A stretch of 8,281 nt of DNA, from contig JAJFJX010000008.1 of NCBI GenBank assembly GCA_021773655.1, positions 1 to 8,281 of the forward strand. The letters run 5' to 3'. The DNA is from Panacagrimonas sp. GTDB lineage: Bacteria; Pseudomonadota; Gammaproteobacteria; Nevskiales; Nevskiaceae. Every line of letters begins with the position of its first letter. Within the stretch, counting starts at the first letter, position 1. The position numbers and the translations under genes were made by a program. A model generated the notes under the pieces. It saw only the letters and a program-made list of their open reading frames with translations. It did no database searches and was not told the origin of the DNA. Of this stretch, positions 1-7,088 are shown one piece after another.

Positions 1-1
1 C

Positions 2-2131
2 ATGGCGGCGCCGACCCCGGTTTCGGCTTACCTGCACTCGGCGACCATGGTCAAGGCTGGCCTGTTCATGATGGCGCGCCTGTACCCGGTGCTGGGTGGC
101 ACGGAGCTGTTCGAGGGCATCGTCGCCAGCGTCGGCATGGCGACGATGGTGTTCGCCGCCTACATGGCGGTGTTCCAGCACGACACCAAGGGCCTGCTGG
201 CCTACTCCACCATCAGCCACCTGGGCCTGGTGACCTTCCTGATCGGGCTGGCAACGCCGCTGTCGACAGTGGCAGCGGTGTTCCACATCCTCAACCACGC
301 CACCTTCAAGTGCTCGCTGTTCATGACCGCGGGGATCATCGACCACGAGACCGGCACCCGCGACATGCGCAAGCTCGGCGGGCTGTTGAGGTACCTGCCG
401 TGGACCGGGACCCTGGCGATGATCGCGGCGGCGTCCATGGCCGGCATCCCGCTGGCCAACGGCTTCCTGTCCAAGGAGATGTTCTTTACCGAGGCGGTGA
501 GCGGGCAGGCCAATTTCGCCTGGGGCGTACTGCTGCCCATCGCGGCGACGATCGGCGGCATCTGTTCGGTGGCCTACTCGCTGCGCTTCATCCACGACGT
601 GTTCCTGAACGGCGAGCCGAAGAGCCTGCCCAAGCCGCACCCTCACGAGCCGCCGCTGTTCATGAAGGCGCCGGTCGCGCTGCTGGTGGTGCTGTGCCTG
701 GTGGTGGGCATCTTCCCGGCACTGACCTTCGGTCCGCTGGTGCACGTGGCCGCCTCCGCGGTGCTCGGCAGCGCGCCGCCGGAATACCATCTGGCGATCT
801 GGCACGGCCTGAACCTGCCGCTGCTGATGAGCGCGGTCGCGCTGGCCGGCGGCATCGCGATGTACTTCGCGCTGCAGCGCATCTTCCGCCTGCACCTGCA
901 TACGCCTCGCGGCTGGACCGGCCAGGAGATCTTCACCGGCGGCCTCAATGGACTGTTCGGACTCGCCGGCTGGCTCAGCGCGCGCATCGAGAACGGCTCG
1001 CTGCAGCGCTACGCGGCGCTGATGGTCGGCAGCGCGATCGTGGTCGCCGCATGGCCGCTGCTGCAGGCGCAGGGCCTGCAGGGCGGCGGGCGCGAGCTGC
1101 TGGCAGCCTCGCCGCTGGCGCTGAGCGTGTGGGTGCTGCTGCTGCTCAGCGGCGGCGCGCTGGCGCTCGGGCATCACGACCGCTTTCGCGCGGTGGTCTA
1201 CACCGGCGTGGTCGGCCTGGTGGTGGCATTGACCTTCGTGTCGCTGTCGGCGCCGGACCTGGCACTGACCCAGCTGTCGGTGGAGATCGTTTCCACCGTC
1301 CTGCTGCTGATGGGCCTGGCGCTGCTGCCTCAGGTGACACCACGCGAATCTTCGCTGCGCCGGCGCGGTCGCGACGTGCTGCTGGCCGGCATCGGCGGCG
1401 GCGGGATGAGCTGGCTGACCTGGCTGATGCTGACCCGCGACCACGACTCCATCTCATGGTATTTCCTGGAGCACTCCAAGCCGCTGGGCGGCGGCACCAA
1501 TGCCGTCAACGTGATCCTGGTGGACTTTCGCGGCTACGACACCTTCGGCGAGATCACGGTGCTGGGCATCGCCGCGGTCGGCGTGCTGGCGCTGCTCGAT
1601 GGCATGCGGGCGCGGCGCTCGCCGACCGATGCCCAGGGCCGGCCGTGGGGCTTCTCGCGCCAGCCGCTGATGCTGCGGGTGGTGGCGCGCCTGGTGCTGC
1701 CGCTGGCGCTGGTGATGACCCTGCACATCTTCTGGCGCGGCCACAATCTGCCGGGCGGCGGCTTCATTGCCGGGCTGGTGACGGCGGTGGCCCTGGTGCT
1801 GCAGTACATGTCGCTGGGCCAGCAGCGGGCCGGCAGTGCGATCAGCCGGCTGGGCGGTTCGCGCTATGCCGCCTGGGTCGGTCTGGGTCTGGGCATCGCC
1901 GCGCTGACCGGCATCGGCGCGTTCGCACTGGGCCATCCCTTCCTCACCAGTGCCTACGGGCACCCGGTGGTGCCGATCCTCGGCGAGCTGTCGCTGGCCA
2001 CTGCGGCGCTGTTCGACCTGGGCGTATACATCACGGTGGTCGGGGCGACCCTGTTGATGCTCTCCGTGCTCGGCGGCGTGAGCGTGGAATCGCACCGCGA
2101 GCGCGCGGTGAACGGCGGGGCACGGCCATGA
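2..2131 (+). CDS. mrpA: Fused MrpA-MrpB subunit of Mrp-type Na+/H+ antiporter, 5'-truncated by window edge
   Basis: This is the C-terminal 709 residues of the large Mrp (Mnh/Pha) antiporter subunit, an inner-membrane protein. The frame is already open at the window edge and begins in the conserved core motif APTPVSAYLHSATMVKAG, so the ATG at 2 is internal and the true start lies upstream. Residues 1-210 are the end of the complex I NuoL-like proton-pumping domain. Candidate ion-path residues are K18, K63, H73, H99, K103 and K158 (in GFLSKE). Residues about 370-445 look like the MbhD-type segment (SAPDLALTQLSVE) and 455-540 the MbhE-type segment (DFRGYDTFGE). Residues about 555-695 match MrpB/MnhB, with FWRGHNLPGGGFIAGL. 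The A-B fusion is the arrangement known from group 2 operons such as Sinorhizobium pha. The stop overlaps mrpC by ATGA. The operon promoter is not in the window. The symbol could equally be mnhA or phaAB. Confidence 0.95.
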   Translation: MAAPTPVSAYLHSATMVKAGLFMMARLYPVLGGTELFEGIVASVGMATMVFAAYMAVFQHDTKGLLAYSTISHLGLVTFLIGLATPLSTVAAVFHILNHATFKCSLFMTAGIIDHETGTRDMRKLGGLLRYLPWTGTLAMIAAASMAGIPLANGFLSKEMFFTEAVSGQANFAWGVLLPIAATIGGICSVAYSLRFIHDVFLNGEPKSLPKPHPHEPPLFMKAPVALLVVLCLVVGIFPALTFGPLVHVAASAVLGSAPPEYHLAIWHGLNLPLLMSAVALAGGIAMYFALQRIFRLHLHTPRGWTGQEIFTGGLNGLFGLAGWLSARIENGSLQRYAALMVGSAIVVAAWPLLQAQGLQGGGRELLAASPLALSVWVLLLLSGGALALGHHDRFRAVVYTGVVGLVVALTFVSLSAPDLALTQLSVEIVSTVLLLMGLALLPQVTPRESSLRRRGRDVLLAGIGGGGMSWLTWLMLTRDHDSISWYFLEHSKPLGGGTNAVNVILVDFRGYDTFGEITVLGIAAVGVLALLDGMRARRSPTDAQGRPWGFSRQPLMLRVVARLVLPLALVMTLHIFWRGHNLPGGGFIAGLVTAVALVLQYMSLGQQRAGSAISRLGGSRYAAWVGLGLGIAALTGIGAFALGHPFLTSAYGHPVVPILGELSLATAALFDLGVYITVVGATLLMLSVLGGVSVESHRERAVNGGARP

Positions 2132-2484
2132 GCATGGAGTTCCTGGTGGCGACCGGCATCGGCTGGGTGAGCTTCTGCGGCATCTACCTGCTGCTGCGCG
2201 GGCGCAGCTATCCGGTGGTGCTGGGCCTGACCTTGCTGGGCTACGCGGTCAATGTGTTCATCTTCACCATGGGCCGCCTGTGGACCGCTGCGGCACCGAT
2301 CCTGACCGACGGCCCCGACGTCGCCGATCCGTTGCCGCAGGCGCTCGTGCTGACGGCCATCGTGATCGGATTCGCCACCACCGGTTTCGTCATCGAACTG
2401 GCCCTGCGCAGTCACCACGAGTCCGGCACCGATCACGTCGACGGCACGCCCGTGGACGAGGGTGCGGACGGAGATCGCCAGTGA
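2128..2484 (+). CDS. mrpC: MrpC subunit of Mrp antiporter (NuoK-like)
   Basis: The product is a 118-residue small membrane subunit homologous to complex I NuoK. In the Mrp complex it is needed for assembly and activity beside MrpA and MrpD. Three hydrophobic segments are visible, roughly residues 5-24, 29-50 and 68-93. The family signature is GLTLLGYAVNVFIF followed by DPLPQALVLTAIVIGFA. The last 25 residues form a hydrophilic, acidic and histidine-containing tail. I take the start as the ATG at 2128, which overlaps the mrpAB stop as ATGA and has a G-rich stretch (GGCGGGG, 2114-2120) 7 bases upstream. An ATG two codons later (2134) is the alternative. The gene is part of the coupled mrp operon, and its stop overlaps the mrpD start. 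Confidence 0.93.
   Translation: MSMEFLVATGIGWVSFCGIYLLLRGRSYPVVLGLTLLGYAVNVFIFTMGRLWTAAAPILTDGPDVADPLPQALVLTAIVIGFATTGFVIELALRSHHESGTDHVDGTPVDEGADGDRQ
2469..2473 (+). promoter_or_regulatory. Ribosome binding site that sets the mrpD GTG start
   Basis: CGGAG lies within the 3' end of mrpC, seven bases before GTG 2481. The nearby ATG at 2496 has only CCCGGCACAG in front and no purine-rich site. This favours the GTG start and translational coupling through the GTGA overlap. Confidence 0.6.
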
Positions 2485-4112
2485 ACCCGGCACAGATGTT
2501 TGGAGAACACCTGCCGGCGATGGCGGTGCTGTTGCCGGCCCTGACTGCGATCCTGCTGCTGGTGATGGGCGATCAAGGTGGCGGCGCGAACAGCAGCGAG
2601 CGGGGACGCCGGCGCCTGCTGCGCGCGCGGCGCATTGGACTGGTGTCGACCCTCATCGGATTGCTGATCGCCATCGAACTGGCGGTCCTGGCCAGCGACG
2701 GAGCGATCATGGTCTATCGCATGGGCGACTGGCCGGCACCCTACGGCATCGTGCTGGTGATCGACCGGCTCTCGGCGCTGATGCTGGTGCTGACCTCGGC
2801 GGTGGCACTGCCGGTGCTGTGGTACGCCACCGGCGGCTGGGACGCGCACGGGCGCTATTTCCACGCCCTGTTCCAGTTCCAGCTCATGGGCCTGGCCGGT
2901 GCGTTCGTCACCGGCGACCTGTTCAATCTGTTCGTGTTCTTCGAAGTGCTGCTGATCGCGTCCTACGTGCTGCTGGCGCACGGGCAGGGGCGGGAACGGT
3001 TCCGTGTCGGCCTGCAGTACGTGGTGCTCAACCTCGCGGCCTCGGCGCTGTTCCTGATCGGCGTGGCGCTGATCTATGCGCTCACCGGCACCCTCAACAT
3101 GGCCGATCTGGCCCTGCGCGTGCCGATGGTCGATGGGCCGGACGCCGCGGTGCTGGAGGCGGCCAGCCTGATGCTGCTGGTGGTGTTCGGCTTCAAGGCC
3201 GCGCTGGTGCCGCTGTCGATGTGGCTGCCGGCCACCTACGCCGCGGCATGTGCGCCGGTGGCAGCGCTGTTCGCGATCATGACCAAGGTCGGCGTGTACT
3301 CGATCCTGCGGGTCAACGGCGTGATCTTCGGCGTCGATGCCGGCGCTGCGGCGCTGGGCGCGCAGCCCTGGCTACTGCCGCTGGCGCTGGCCACCAGCGC
3401 GCTGGGCGTGACGGGTGCGCGGGCGGCCAGGACCCTGCCGCGGCTGATCGCTTGGCTGACGGTGTCCTCGGTGGGCACCATCCTGGCGGCGCTGGGACTG
3501 TTTACCGAAGCCGCGTGGTCGGCCGCGCTGTACTACCTGATCCAGAGCACACTGGTGATGGCCGGCCTGTTCCTGCTGGCCGAACTGGTGGCCGCGCAGC
3601 GTGGCGACACCGCCGACCGCCTGGTGCCGGCCTCGCCGGTGGCGCAGCCGGCGCTGCTCGGCGGGCTGATGCTGCTGGCCGCGGCCTCGGCGGCGGGTCT
3701 GCCGCCGCTGCCGGGCTTTCTCGGCAAGCTGATGATTCTCAACGCTTCCAGCGCCCATGCCTGGCAGGTGGCGGTGTGGAGCGTGGTGCTGCTGGTGGGT
3801 TTCCTGAGCCTGCTGGGACTGGCACGGGCCGGTAACGTGCTGTTCTGGCACGTGCGCGACGACCTGCCTCCGGCCACACACACCGGCGCCAGTCTCAAGC
3901 TGGTGTCTGCTGCACTGTCGCTGCTGGGCGCGGCAGTGGCGATGAGCGTGTTCGCCGCGCCGCTGATGCGCTACACCGACGCCACCAGCGCGCAGCTGCG
4001 GGATCGCGACGCCTACGCCGAGGCGGTGCTCGGGGAGCAGGGAGGTGCACAGGCCGACACCGCGCGCCCCTATCGAATCCAGCGCCGTGGCGCGGGAGAA
4101 TCGCAGCCATGA
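2481..4112 (+). CDS. mrpD: MrpD subunit of Mrp antiporter (NuoN/NuoM-like)
   Basis: The product is a 543-residue polytopic inner-membrane protein, the second complex I-like (proton_antipo_M) subunit of the antiporter and a typical length for MrpD. Conserved features are the membrane glutamate E155 in VFFEVLL, K239 in FGFKAALVPLSMWLP, K269 in IMTKVGVYSI, and K416 in PPLPGFLGKLMIL. These are the expected ion-translocation positions of the family. The C-terminal tail (about 500-543) carries RDRDAYAEAVLG, a common MrpD ending. Residues 39-51 form an arginine-rich cytoplasmic loop. I chose GTG at 2481 because it overlaps the mrpC stop (GTGA) and has CGGAG seven bases upstream. The first in-frame ATG (2496) lacks any Shine-Dalgarno sequence. 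Distinguishing MrpD from MrpA or NuoN rests on gene order and length. Confidence 0.94.
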   Translation: MNPAQMFGEHLPAMAVLLPALTAILLLVMGDQGGGANSSERGRRRLLRARRIGLVSTLIGLLIAIELAVLASDGAIMVYRMGDWPAPYGIVLVIDRLSALMLVLTSAVALPVLWYATGGWDAHGRYFHALFQFQLMGLAGAFVTGDLFNLFVFFEVLLIASYVLLAHGQGRERFRVGLQYVVLNLAASALFLIGVALIYALTGTLNMADLALRVPMVDGPDAAVLEAASLMLLVVFGFKAALVPLSMWLPATYAAACAPVAALFAIMTKVGVYSILRVNGVIFGVDAGAAALGAQPWLLPLALATSALGVTGARAARTLPRLIAWLTVSSVGTILAALGLFTEAAWSAALYYLIQSTLVMAGLFLLAELVAAQRGDTADRLVPASPVAQPALLGGLMLLAAASAAGLPPLPGFLGKLMILNASSAHAWQVAVWSVVLLVGFLSLLGLARAGNVLFWHVRDDLPPATHTGASLKLVSAALSLLGAAVAMSVFAAPLMRYTDATSAQLRDRDAYAEAVLGEQGGAQADTARPYRIQRRGAGESQP

Positions 4113-4618
4113 ATCGGACTTCGCGTTTGGCCCGGGCGGGCTGGGGGGCGCATCCAGTGCTGTCGCTGCTGGTGGCGACGGTCTGGCTGCTGATGCAGGA
4201 GAGCCTGGTCGTGCCGCAGTTGATTACCGCCGCGCTGCTGGGCCTGCTGGTGCCGCGCCTGTTTCACCGCTTCATCGGCCCTCGTGTACGGCTGCGGCGT
4301 GCCGGACTGCTGCTGCGCTTCATCGTTCTGGTGCTGTGGGACATCCTGATCTCCAATCTGACCGTCGCGCGCATCGTGCTGACGCCGGGCTCGAATCCGA
4401 AGCCGGCGTGGGTACGCGTGCCGCTGGAGACCCAGAACCACACCGCCATCGTGATGCTGGCCACCATCATCACCGCCACGCCTGGCACGGTGTCGTGCAT
4501 CGTCGATGAAGAGCGCCGCGAGATTCTGGTCCACGCCCTCGACTGCGACGACCCTGAAGCCATGGCCGGGCAGATCAAGCAACGCTACGAGGCCCCGCTC
4601 AAGGAGATCCTGGGATGA
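4109..4618 (+). CDS. mrpE: MrpE subunit of Mrp antiporter
   Basis: The product is a 169-residue membrane subunit of the MNHE family, needed for full Mrp antiport activity. It has hydrophobic segments near residues 17-35, 37-52 and 67-90. These are followed by a soluble C-terminal half with the family hallmarks WVRVPLE, an ITATPGTVS loop (TPGT at 124-127) and DCDDPE near 145-150. ATG 4109 overlaps the mrpD stop (ATGA) and is preceded by GGGAG (4094-4098) ten bases upstream. The length and motif order match full-length MrpE, with nothing missing. Its own stop overlaps mrpF, which continues the coupled operon. Confidence 0.93.
   Translation: MNRTSRLARAGWGAHPVLSLLVATVWLLMQESLVVPQLITAALLGLLVPRLFHRFIGPRVRLRRAGLLLRFIVLVLWDILISNLTVARIVLTPGSNPKPAWVRVPLETQNHTAIVMLATIITATPGTVSCIVDEERREILVHALDCDDPEAMAGQIKQRYEAPLKEILG
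4601..4606 (+). promoter_or_regulatory. Strong Shine-Dalgarno sequence for mrpF
   Basis: AAGGAG is a near-consensus site placed eight bases before ATG 4615, inside the final codons of mrpE. It is the clearest ribosome binding site in the window. Confidence 0.75.
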
Positions 4619-4884
4619 TCGAAGCGGCACTGCAGTTCGCCTTGGCGGCGATCACGCTGGCCATCCTGCTGTGCGCCTGGCGACTGTTTCGCGGGCCCGA
4701 AGTGCCGGACCGGCTGCTGGCGATGGACACGCTGTACATCAGCGTGGTGGCGCTGGTGATCCTGCTGGGCATGGGGTGGGGCACCCGTCTGCTGTTCGAG
4801 GCGGCGCTGATCGTGGCGCTGCTGGGCTTCGTGTCGACCGTGGCGCTGGCGCGTTATCTCAGTCGCGGCGACGTGATGGAGTAG
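4615..4884 (+). CDS. mrpF: MrpF subunit of Mrp antiporter
   Basis: The product is an 89-residue membrane protein with three predicted hydrophobic segments (about 5-23, 38-53 and 60-80), the usual size for MrpF/PhaF. The family motif GPEVPDRLLAMDTL contains D32 and D38. An aspartate in this PDR context is functionally important in characterised Mrp systems. The start overlaps the mrpE stop as ATGA and has the best ribosome binding site in the operon, AAGGAG at 4601-4606, eight bases upstream. A strong site here may raise expression of the small distal subunits. Only six bases separate it from mrpG. Confidence 0.93.
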   Translation: MIEAALQFALAAITLAILLCAWRLFRGPEVPDRLLAMDTLYISVVALVILLGMGWGTRLLFEAALIVALLGFVSTVALARYLSRGDVME

Positions 4885-4890
4885 CAAGAG

Positions 4891-5247
4891 ATGATGACGA
4901 CGATGACGATGAGTGATCTGCCCCTGTGGGCCGAGATCCTGATCAGCCTGATGCTGGTGACGGGCGGACTGTTCGTCCTGATCGGCGCGATCGGGATGGT
5001 GCGCTTCCCCGACTTCTACATGCGCCTGCACGCGCCGACCAAGGCCACCACGCTCGGCGTCGGCGGCGTGCTGCTGGCCAGCATGGGTTACAGCTGGCAG
5101 ACCGGCCACTTCGGTGCGGGTGAACTGCTGATCGGGCCGTTCCTGTTCCTGACTGCACCGGTCTCGGCCAACCTGCTGGCCAAGGCCGCGCTGCACCTGC
5201 GCGTGCCGACCCGCGCCGAGGTGCCGCCGGACATTCCGCTGGATTAG
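4891..5247 (+). CDS. mrpG: MrpG subunit of Mrp antiporter
   Basis: The product is a 118-residue membrane subunit of the PhaG/MnhG/YufB family and the last gene of the operon. It has three hydrophobic segments (about 15-37, 55-68 and 78-100). The diagnostic stretch IGMVRFPDFYMRLHAPTKATTLGV (residues 34-57) matches the family consensus GxxRFPDxYxRLHAxTKxxTLG. The start is uncertain. The N-terminus reads MMTTMTMSDL, with in-frame ATGs at 4891, 4894, 4903 and 4909. I take 4891 because GGAG (4878-4881), overlapping the end of mrpF, lies nine bases upstream. Homologous regions begin around the SDLPLW part, so a shorter form is possible. The gene is the only one in the operon that does not overlap its neighbour. 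Confidence 0.92.
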   Translation: MMTTMTMSDLPLWAEILISLMLVTGGLFVLIGAIGMVRFPDFYMRLHAPTKATTLGVGGVLLASMGYSWQTGHFGAGELLIGPFLFLTAPVSANLLAKAALHLRVPTRAEVPPDIPLD

Positions 5248-5271
5248 GGCCTGTTCATCAGGGCCTGTTCA
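5246..5271. repeat. 12-bp direct repeat across the mrpG/opgC convergent junction
   Basis: AGGGCCTGTTCA occurs at 5246-5257 and again at 5260-5271, separated by TC (period 14). The first copy contains the last two bases of the mrpG stop. The second contains the whole opgC-family stop codon (complement of 5269-5271). Only 21 bases (5248-5268) lie between the two stop codons. I see no GC-rich hairpin followed by a T tract, so no intrinsic terminator can be called for either gene here. Confidence 0.85.
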
Positions 5272-6378
5272 CGAACCCGGCGACGGCACCGTCCGCGACC
5301 GGTACGCGCGCTGCAGGGCCGCGGCCACGAACAGGGCGGCAAAGCCGGCGGCCAGGGTGGCCAGACCGGTAGCGCCGTCGAGCAGGCGATCATCCGACCC
5401 CACCACGCACAGCAGCAGCAGCAAAGACGCCAGGTGGGCGGTGAACACCCACAACGAGGCTCGGCCCAGAATCTCGAACGGGCGCAGCAAGGCGCGCAGC
5501 CGGCTTGCGATGGCTGGTCCGACCAGCATCAGGGTTCCGGTGATGGCCGCGATGTTGAGGATGCGCAGCGGGCTCAGCGACCACTTGTCCAGCCAGAACA
5601 GGCGCGTCGTTAAATCCATCCACCCATGCGGCCCGGCCAGGTGCCGGTACACCAGCATCAGCGTCGCCAGCACCGCCGCCGCGCGCAGCAGCGCCTGCAT
5701 GCGTTCTGGGCGGGCCTTCAGCATTGGCAGGCCGGCGGTGCCGAACCACAGCCCACCCACCCACAACAACTGCCAGGCGAACAGGTCGAACGACCCCATC
5801 AGATTGAGCGCAATCGGCGGGTCCAGAGCGCCATGCAGGGCGCTGCGCAGGCCGAACTGCGCGGCCAGCCAGATCACCGCGCTGCCCGCCAGCACGCGCG
5901 CCCATCCCGCGCGGCGCGCCAGGGCCAGAACGGCCGGCGTGATCGCCACCAGCAGAATGTAGAGCGGCAGGATGTCCAGCAGCGGTGGCCGATAGATCAG
6001 GAACACGCTCTGGGCCACCGCCTGCAACGGGTCCTCGAAATAGTGGCCCAGCAGATTGCGCGCGGCGGGTCGGTCGTAGCGCTCCACGATCCACGCCACC
6101 AGCGTGTAGGCCATCAGCAGCAGCACCAGATGGATCAGGTACAGCTGGCGCACGCGGCCCCAGCTCCAGGCGGTCGCTGCTCCGGGAGGCCCATTACGGG
6201 CCAGGCGGACACAGACCTGCCCGGCAAGGAACGCGGACAGCAACACGAAGCCCTCGGCGGCCGACACGTAGCCCAGCGGTTGCACCAGCGTGCCCTGCCA
6301 CACCGTCGGCAAATGGGTGAGCGTCATCATCACCAGCAGCAGGCCGCGCAGGGCGTCCAGATCTCGGATTCGGTTCAT
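5269..6378 (-). CDS. OpgC-family integral membrane protein, putative acyltransferase
   Basis: The product is a 369-residue, very hydrophobic protein with around ten predicted membrane segments. It resembles the OpgC_C family, named after an osmoregulated periplasmic glucan succinyltransferase of Rhodobacter. It starts MNRIRDLDALRG and has R11 and H22 spaced as R-X10-H, the motif considered catalytic in acyltransferase-3 proteins. SAAEGFVLLSAFLAG (39-53) is the OpgC-like second-helix signature, and ILGRASLWVFTAHL (303-316) is a typical C-terminal motif. I chose ATG at 6378 because family members begin just before the DALRG motif. The frame stays open to 6510, but the extra 44 residues are Pro/Arg/Ala-rich and cross the mobA start. 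The gene stands alone, convergent with mrpG and divergent from mobA, with no glucan synthesis genes beside it. The family assignment is firm, but the acyl substrate and acceptor are inferred. The symbol is left empty for that reason. Confidence 0.82.
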   Translation of the reverse strand: MNRIRDLDALRGLLLVMMTLTHLPTVWQGTLVQPLGYVSAAEGFVLLSAFLAGQVCVRLARNGPPGAATAWSWGRVRQLYLIHLVLLLMAYTLVAWIVERYDRPAARNLLGHYFEDPLQAVAQSVFLIYRPPLLDILPLYILLVAITPAVLALARRAGWARVLAGSAVIWLAAQFGLRSALHGALDPPIALNLMGSFDLFAWQLLWVGGLWFGTAGLPMLKARPERMQALLRAAAVLATLMLVYRHLAGPHGWMDLTTRLFWLDKWSLSPLRILNIAAITGTLMLVGPAIASRLRALLRPFEILGRASLWVFTAHLASLLLLLCVVGSDDRLLDGATGLATLAAGFAALFVAAALQRAYRSRTVPSPGS

Positions 6379-6406
6379 GGGGTCCAATGGCCGGGCCGCA
6401 CGGCGC

Positions 6407-6412
6407 AGTGTA
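6407..6412 (-). promoter_or_regulatory. Candidate -10 element for the opgC-family gene
   Basis: Read on the minus strand, TACACT lies 28 bases before the ATG at 6378, which would give a 5' leader of about 20 bases. No recognisable -35 hexamer lies 16-18 bases further upstream. The only possible ribosome binding bases are a GGA four bases before the ATG. The call is tentative. Confidence 0.25.
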
Positions 6413-6461
6413 GGGCTTGGCAGGGCGCGCGGGGTGCGCTGCGCCGCGGGCGGACGGGCGG

Positions 6462-6490
6462 GTGACGCTGAGGCGGCCCAGGCATACCCT
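6462..6490 (+). promoter_or_regulatory. Candidate promoter for mobA-moaA giving a leaderless message
   Basis: GTGACG (6462-6467, 4 of 6 matches to TTGACA) and TACCCT (6485-6490, keeping T1, A2 and T6 of TATAAT) are separated by exactly 17 bases. A start about seven bases after the -10 would fall at 6497-6498, on or next to the A of the mobA ATG. No Shine-Dalgarno sequence precedes that ATG. This is a prediction from pattern alone, and -10 matches are weak evidence in GC-rich DNA. Confidence 0.4.
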
Positions 6491-6497
6491 TGTGCGC

Positions 6498-7088
6498 ATG
6501 CAGACCCCACAACAGATCCGGGCCCGGATCGGCGGCGGCATTCTTGCCGGCGGCCTCGGCCGGCGTGCCGGCGGTGCCGACAAGGGCTGGCTGCTCCATC
6601 AGGGGCGACCGCTGATCGAGCACGTGGTGGCCGCGCTGCGACCCCAGGTCGCCGACCTGCAGATCTCGGCCAACCGCAACCTCGCCCGTTATGCCGCCCT
6701 CGGCGTCCCCGTGCTGCGCGACGCCACGCCAGCAGGCCAGGGGCCCCTGGCCGGCATGCTGCGTCTGCTGGAAACGGACACCCGCGACTGGCTGCTGTGC
6801 GTGCCCTGCGACGTTCACGATCTGCCCTCCGATCTCGGTCTGCGACTATGGCGGCGGGCCCAGGCCGAAGCGGCAGACATCGCGGTGCTGGCCGACGACA
6901 CGGGCTGGCATCCCACGTTCTGCCTGATACGCACCGCGCTGGCGGCCGATGCGCGGCGCGCCTTTGCGGCGGGTGAGCGGGCGCCGCGGCGCTGGTTCAC
7001 GGAGCACCGCGTGGCCGTGCTCACGGGTACTGCGCCGGCCAATCACAACACTCTGCGGGGTATCGATCCGCTAGAGTCGGTGGCGTGA
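6498..7088 (+). CDS. mobA: Molybdenum cofactor guanylyltransferase MobA
   Basis: The product is a 196-residue cytoplasmic enzyme that transfers GMP from GTP to Mo-molybdopterin, forming the bis-MGD cofactor of DMSO-reductase-type molybdoenzymes. The nucleotide-binding signature is visible: LAGG (16-19), R22-R23, GG (25-26) and DKG (28-30) with K29. It is followed by ISANRN (56-61), GPLAG (82-86) and the metal-binding-type PCD (103-105). Near the C-terminus, ANHNTLRGID (181-190) corresponds to the NxNTxxD element. Length is normal for MobA (about 190-200). Where many homologues read RMGG, this one reads RAGG. I take ATG 6498 as the start because the conserved region begins 11 residues later. 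GTG 6492 is in frame but has no better support. A 27-residue upstream extension in the same frame is Arg/Ala-rich and unlikely to be coding. The gene overlaps moaA by GTGA. Confidence 0.92.
   Translation: MQTPQQIRARIGGGILAGGLGRRAGGADKGWLLHQGRPLIEHVVAALRPQVADLQISANRNLARYAALGVPVLRDATPAGQGPLAGMLRLLETDTRDWLLCVPCDVHDLPSDLGLRLWRRAQAEAADIAVLADDTGWHPTFCLIRTALAADARRAFAAGERAPRRWFTEHRVAVLTGTAPANHNTLRGIDPLESVA

Larger units (their letters stand above)
6379..6497. other. Divergent intergenic region between opgC-family gene and mobA
   Basis: This 119-bp, G+C-rich spacer must hold the promoters for both divergent genes. It contains a candidate mobA promoter near its right end and a weaker candidate for the minus-strand gene near its left end. 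I see no riboswitch-like leader and no clear operator dyad. Confidence 0.7.

Noticed and set aside
1454..2095. 213-codon minus-strand open frame opposite the MrpB domain
   Set aside because: The His/Gln/Arg-rich composition is the usual antisense mirror of a GC-rich membrane-protein gene. It has no recognisable domain and no ribosome binding site.
310..2484. Long + strand open frame (724 codons) overlapping mrpAB
   Set aside because: Only its last 119 codons, from 2128, are real (mrpC). The upstream part is Arg/Ala/Gly-rich, without family motifs, and overlaps the clearly coding mrpAB in another frame, as is usual in GC-rich DNA.
2462..3835. 457-codon + strand open frame inside mrpD
   Set aside because: It is low-complexity Arg/Ala/Gly translation lying within mrpD, whose own frame shows all conserved family residues.
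2..4112. Respiratory complex I (nuoL/nuoN) genes
   Set aside because: MrpA and MrpD are homologous to NuoL and NuoN, but the fused MnhB domain, the following mrpE-F-G genes and their motifs identify an Mrp antiporter.
5248..5280. Bidirectional terminator between mrpG and the opgC-family gene
   Set aside because: The only dyad is a short GTTC/GAAC with a two-base centre and no T tract, which is too weak to call.
6417..6497. TTG start at 6417 giving a longer MobA
   Set aside because: The additional 27 residues are not MobA-like, and the ATG at 6498 gives the normal family length.
6379..6510. Upstream extension of the opgC-family gene to 6510
   Set aside because: The extra 44 residues are low-complexity Pro/Ala/Arg, would overlap the divergent mobA start, and precede the normal family start at the DALRG motif.
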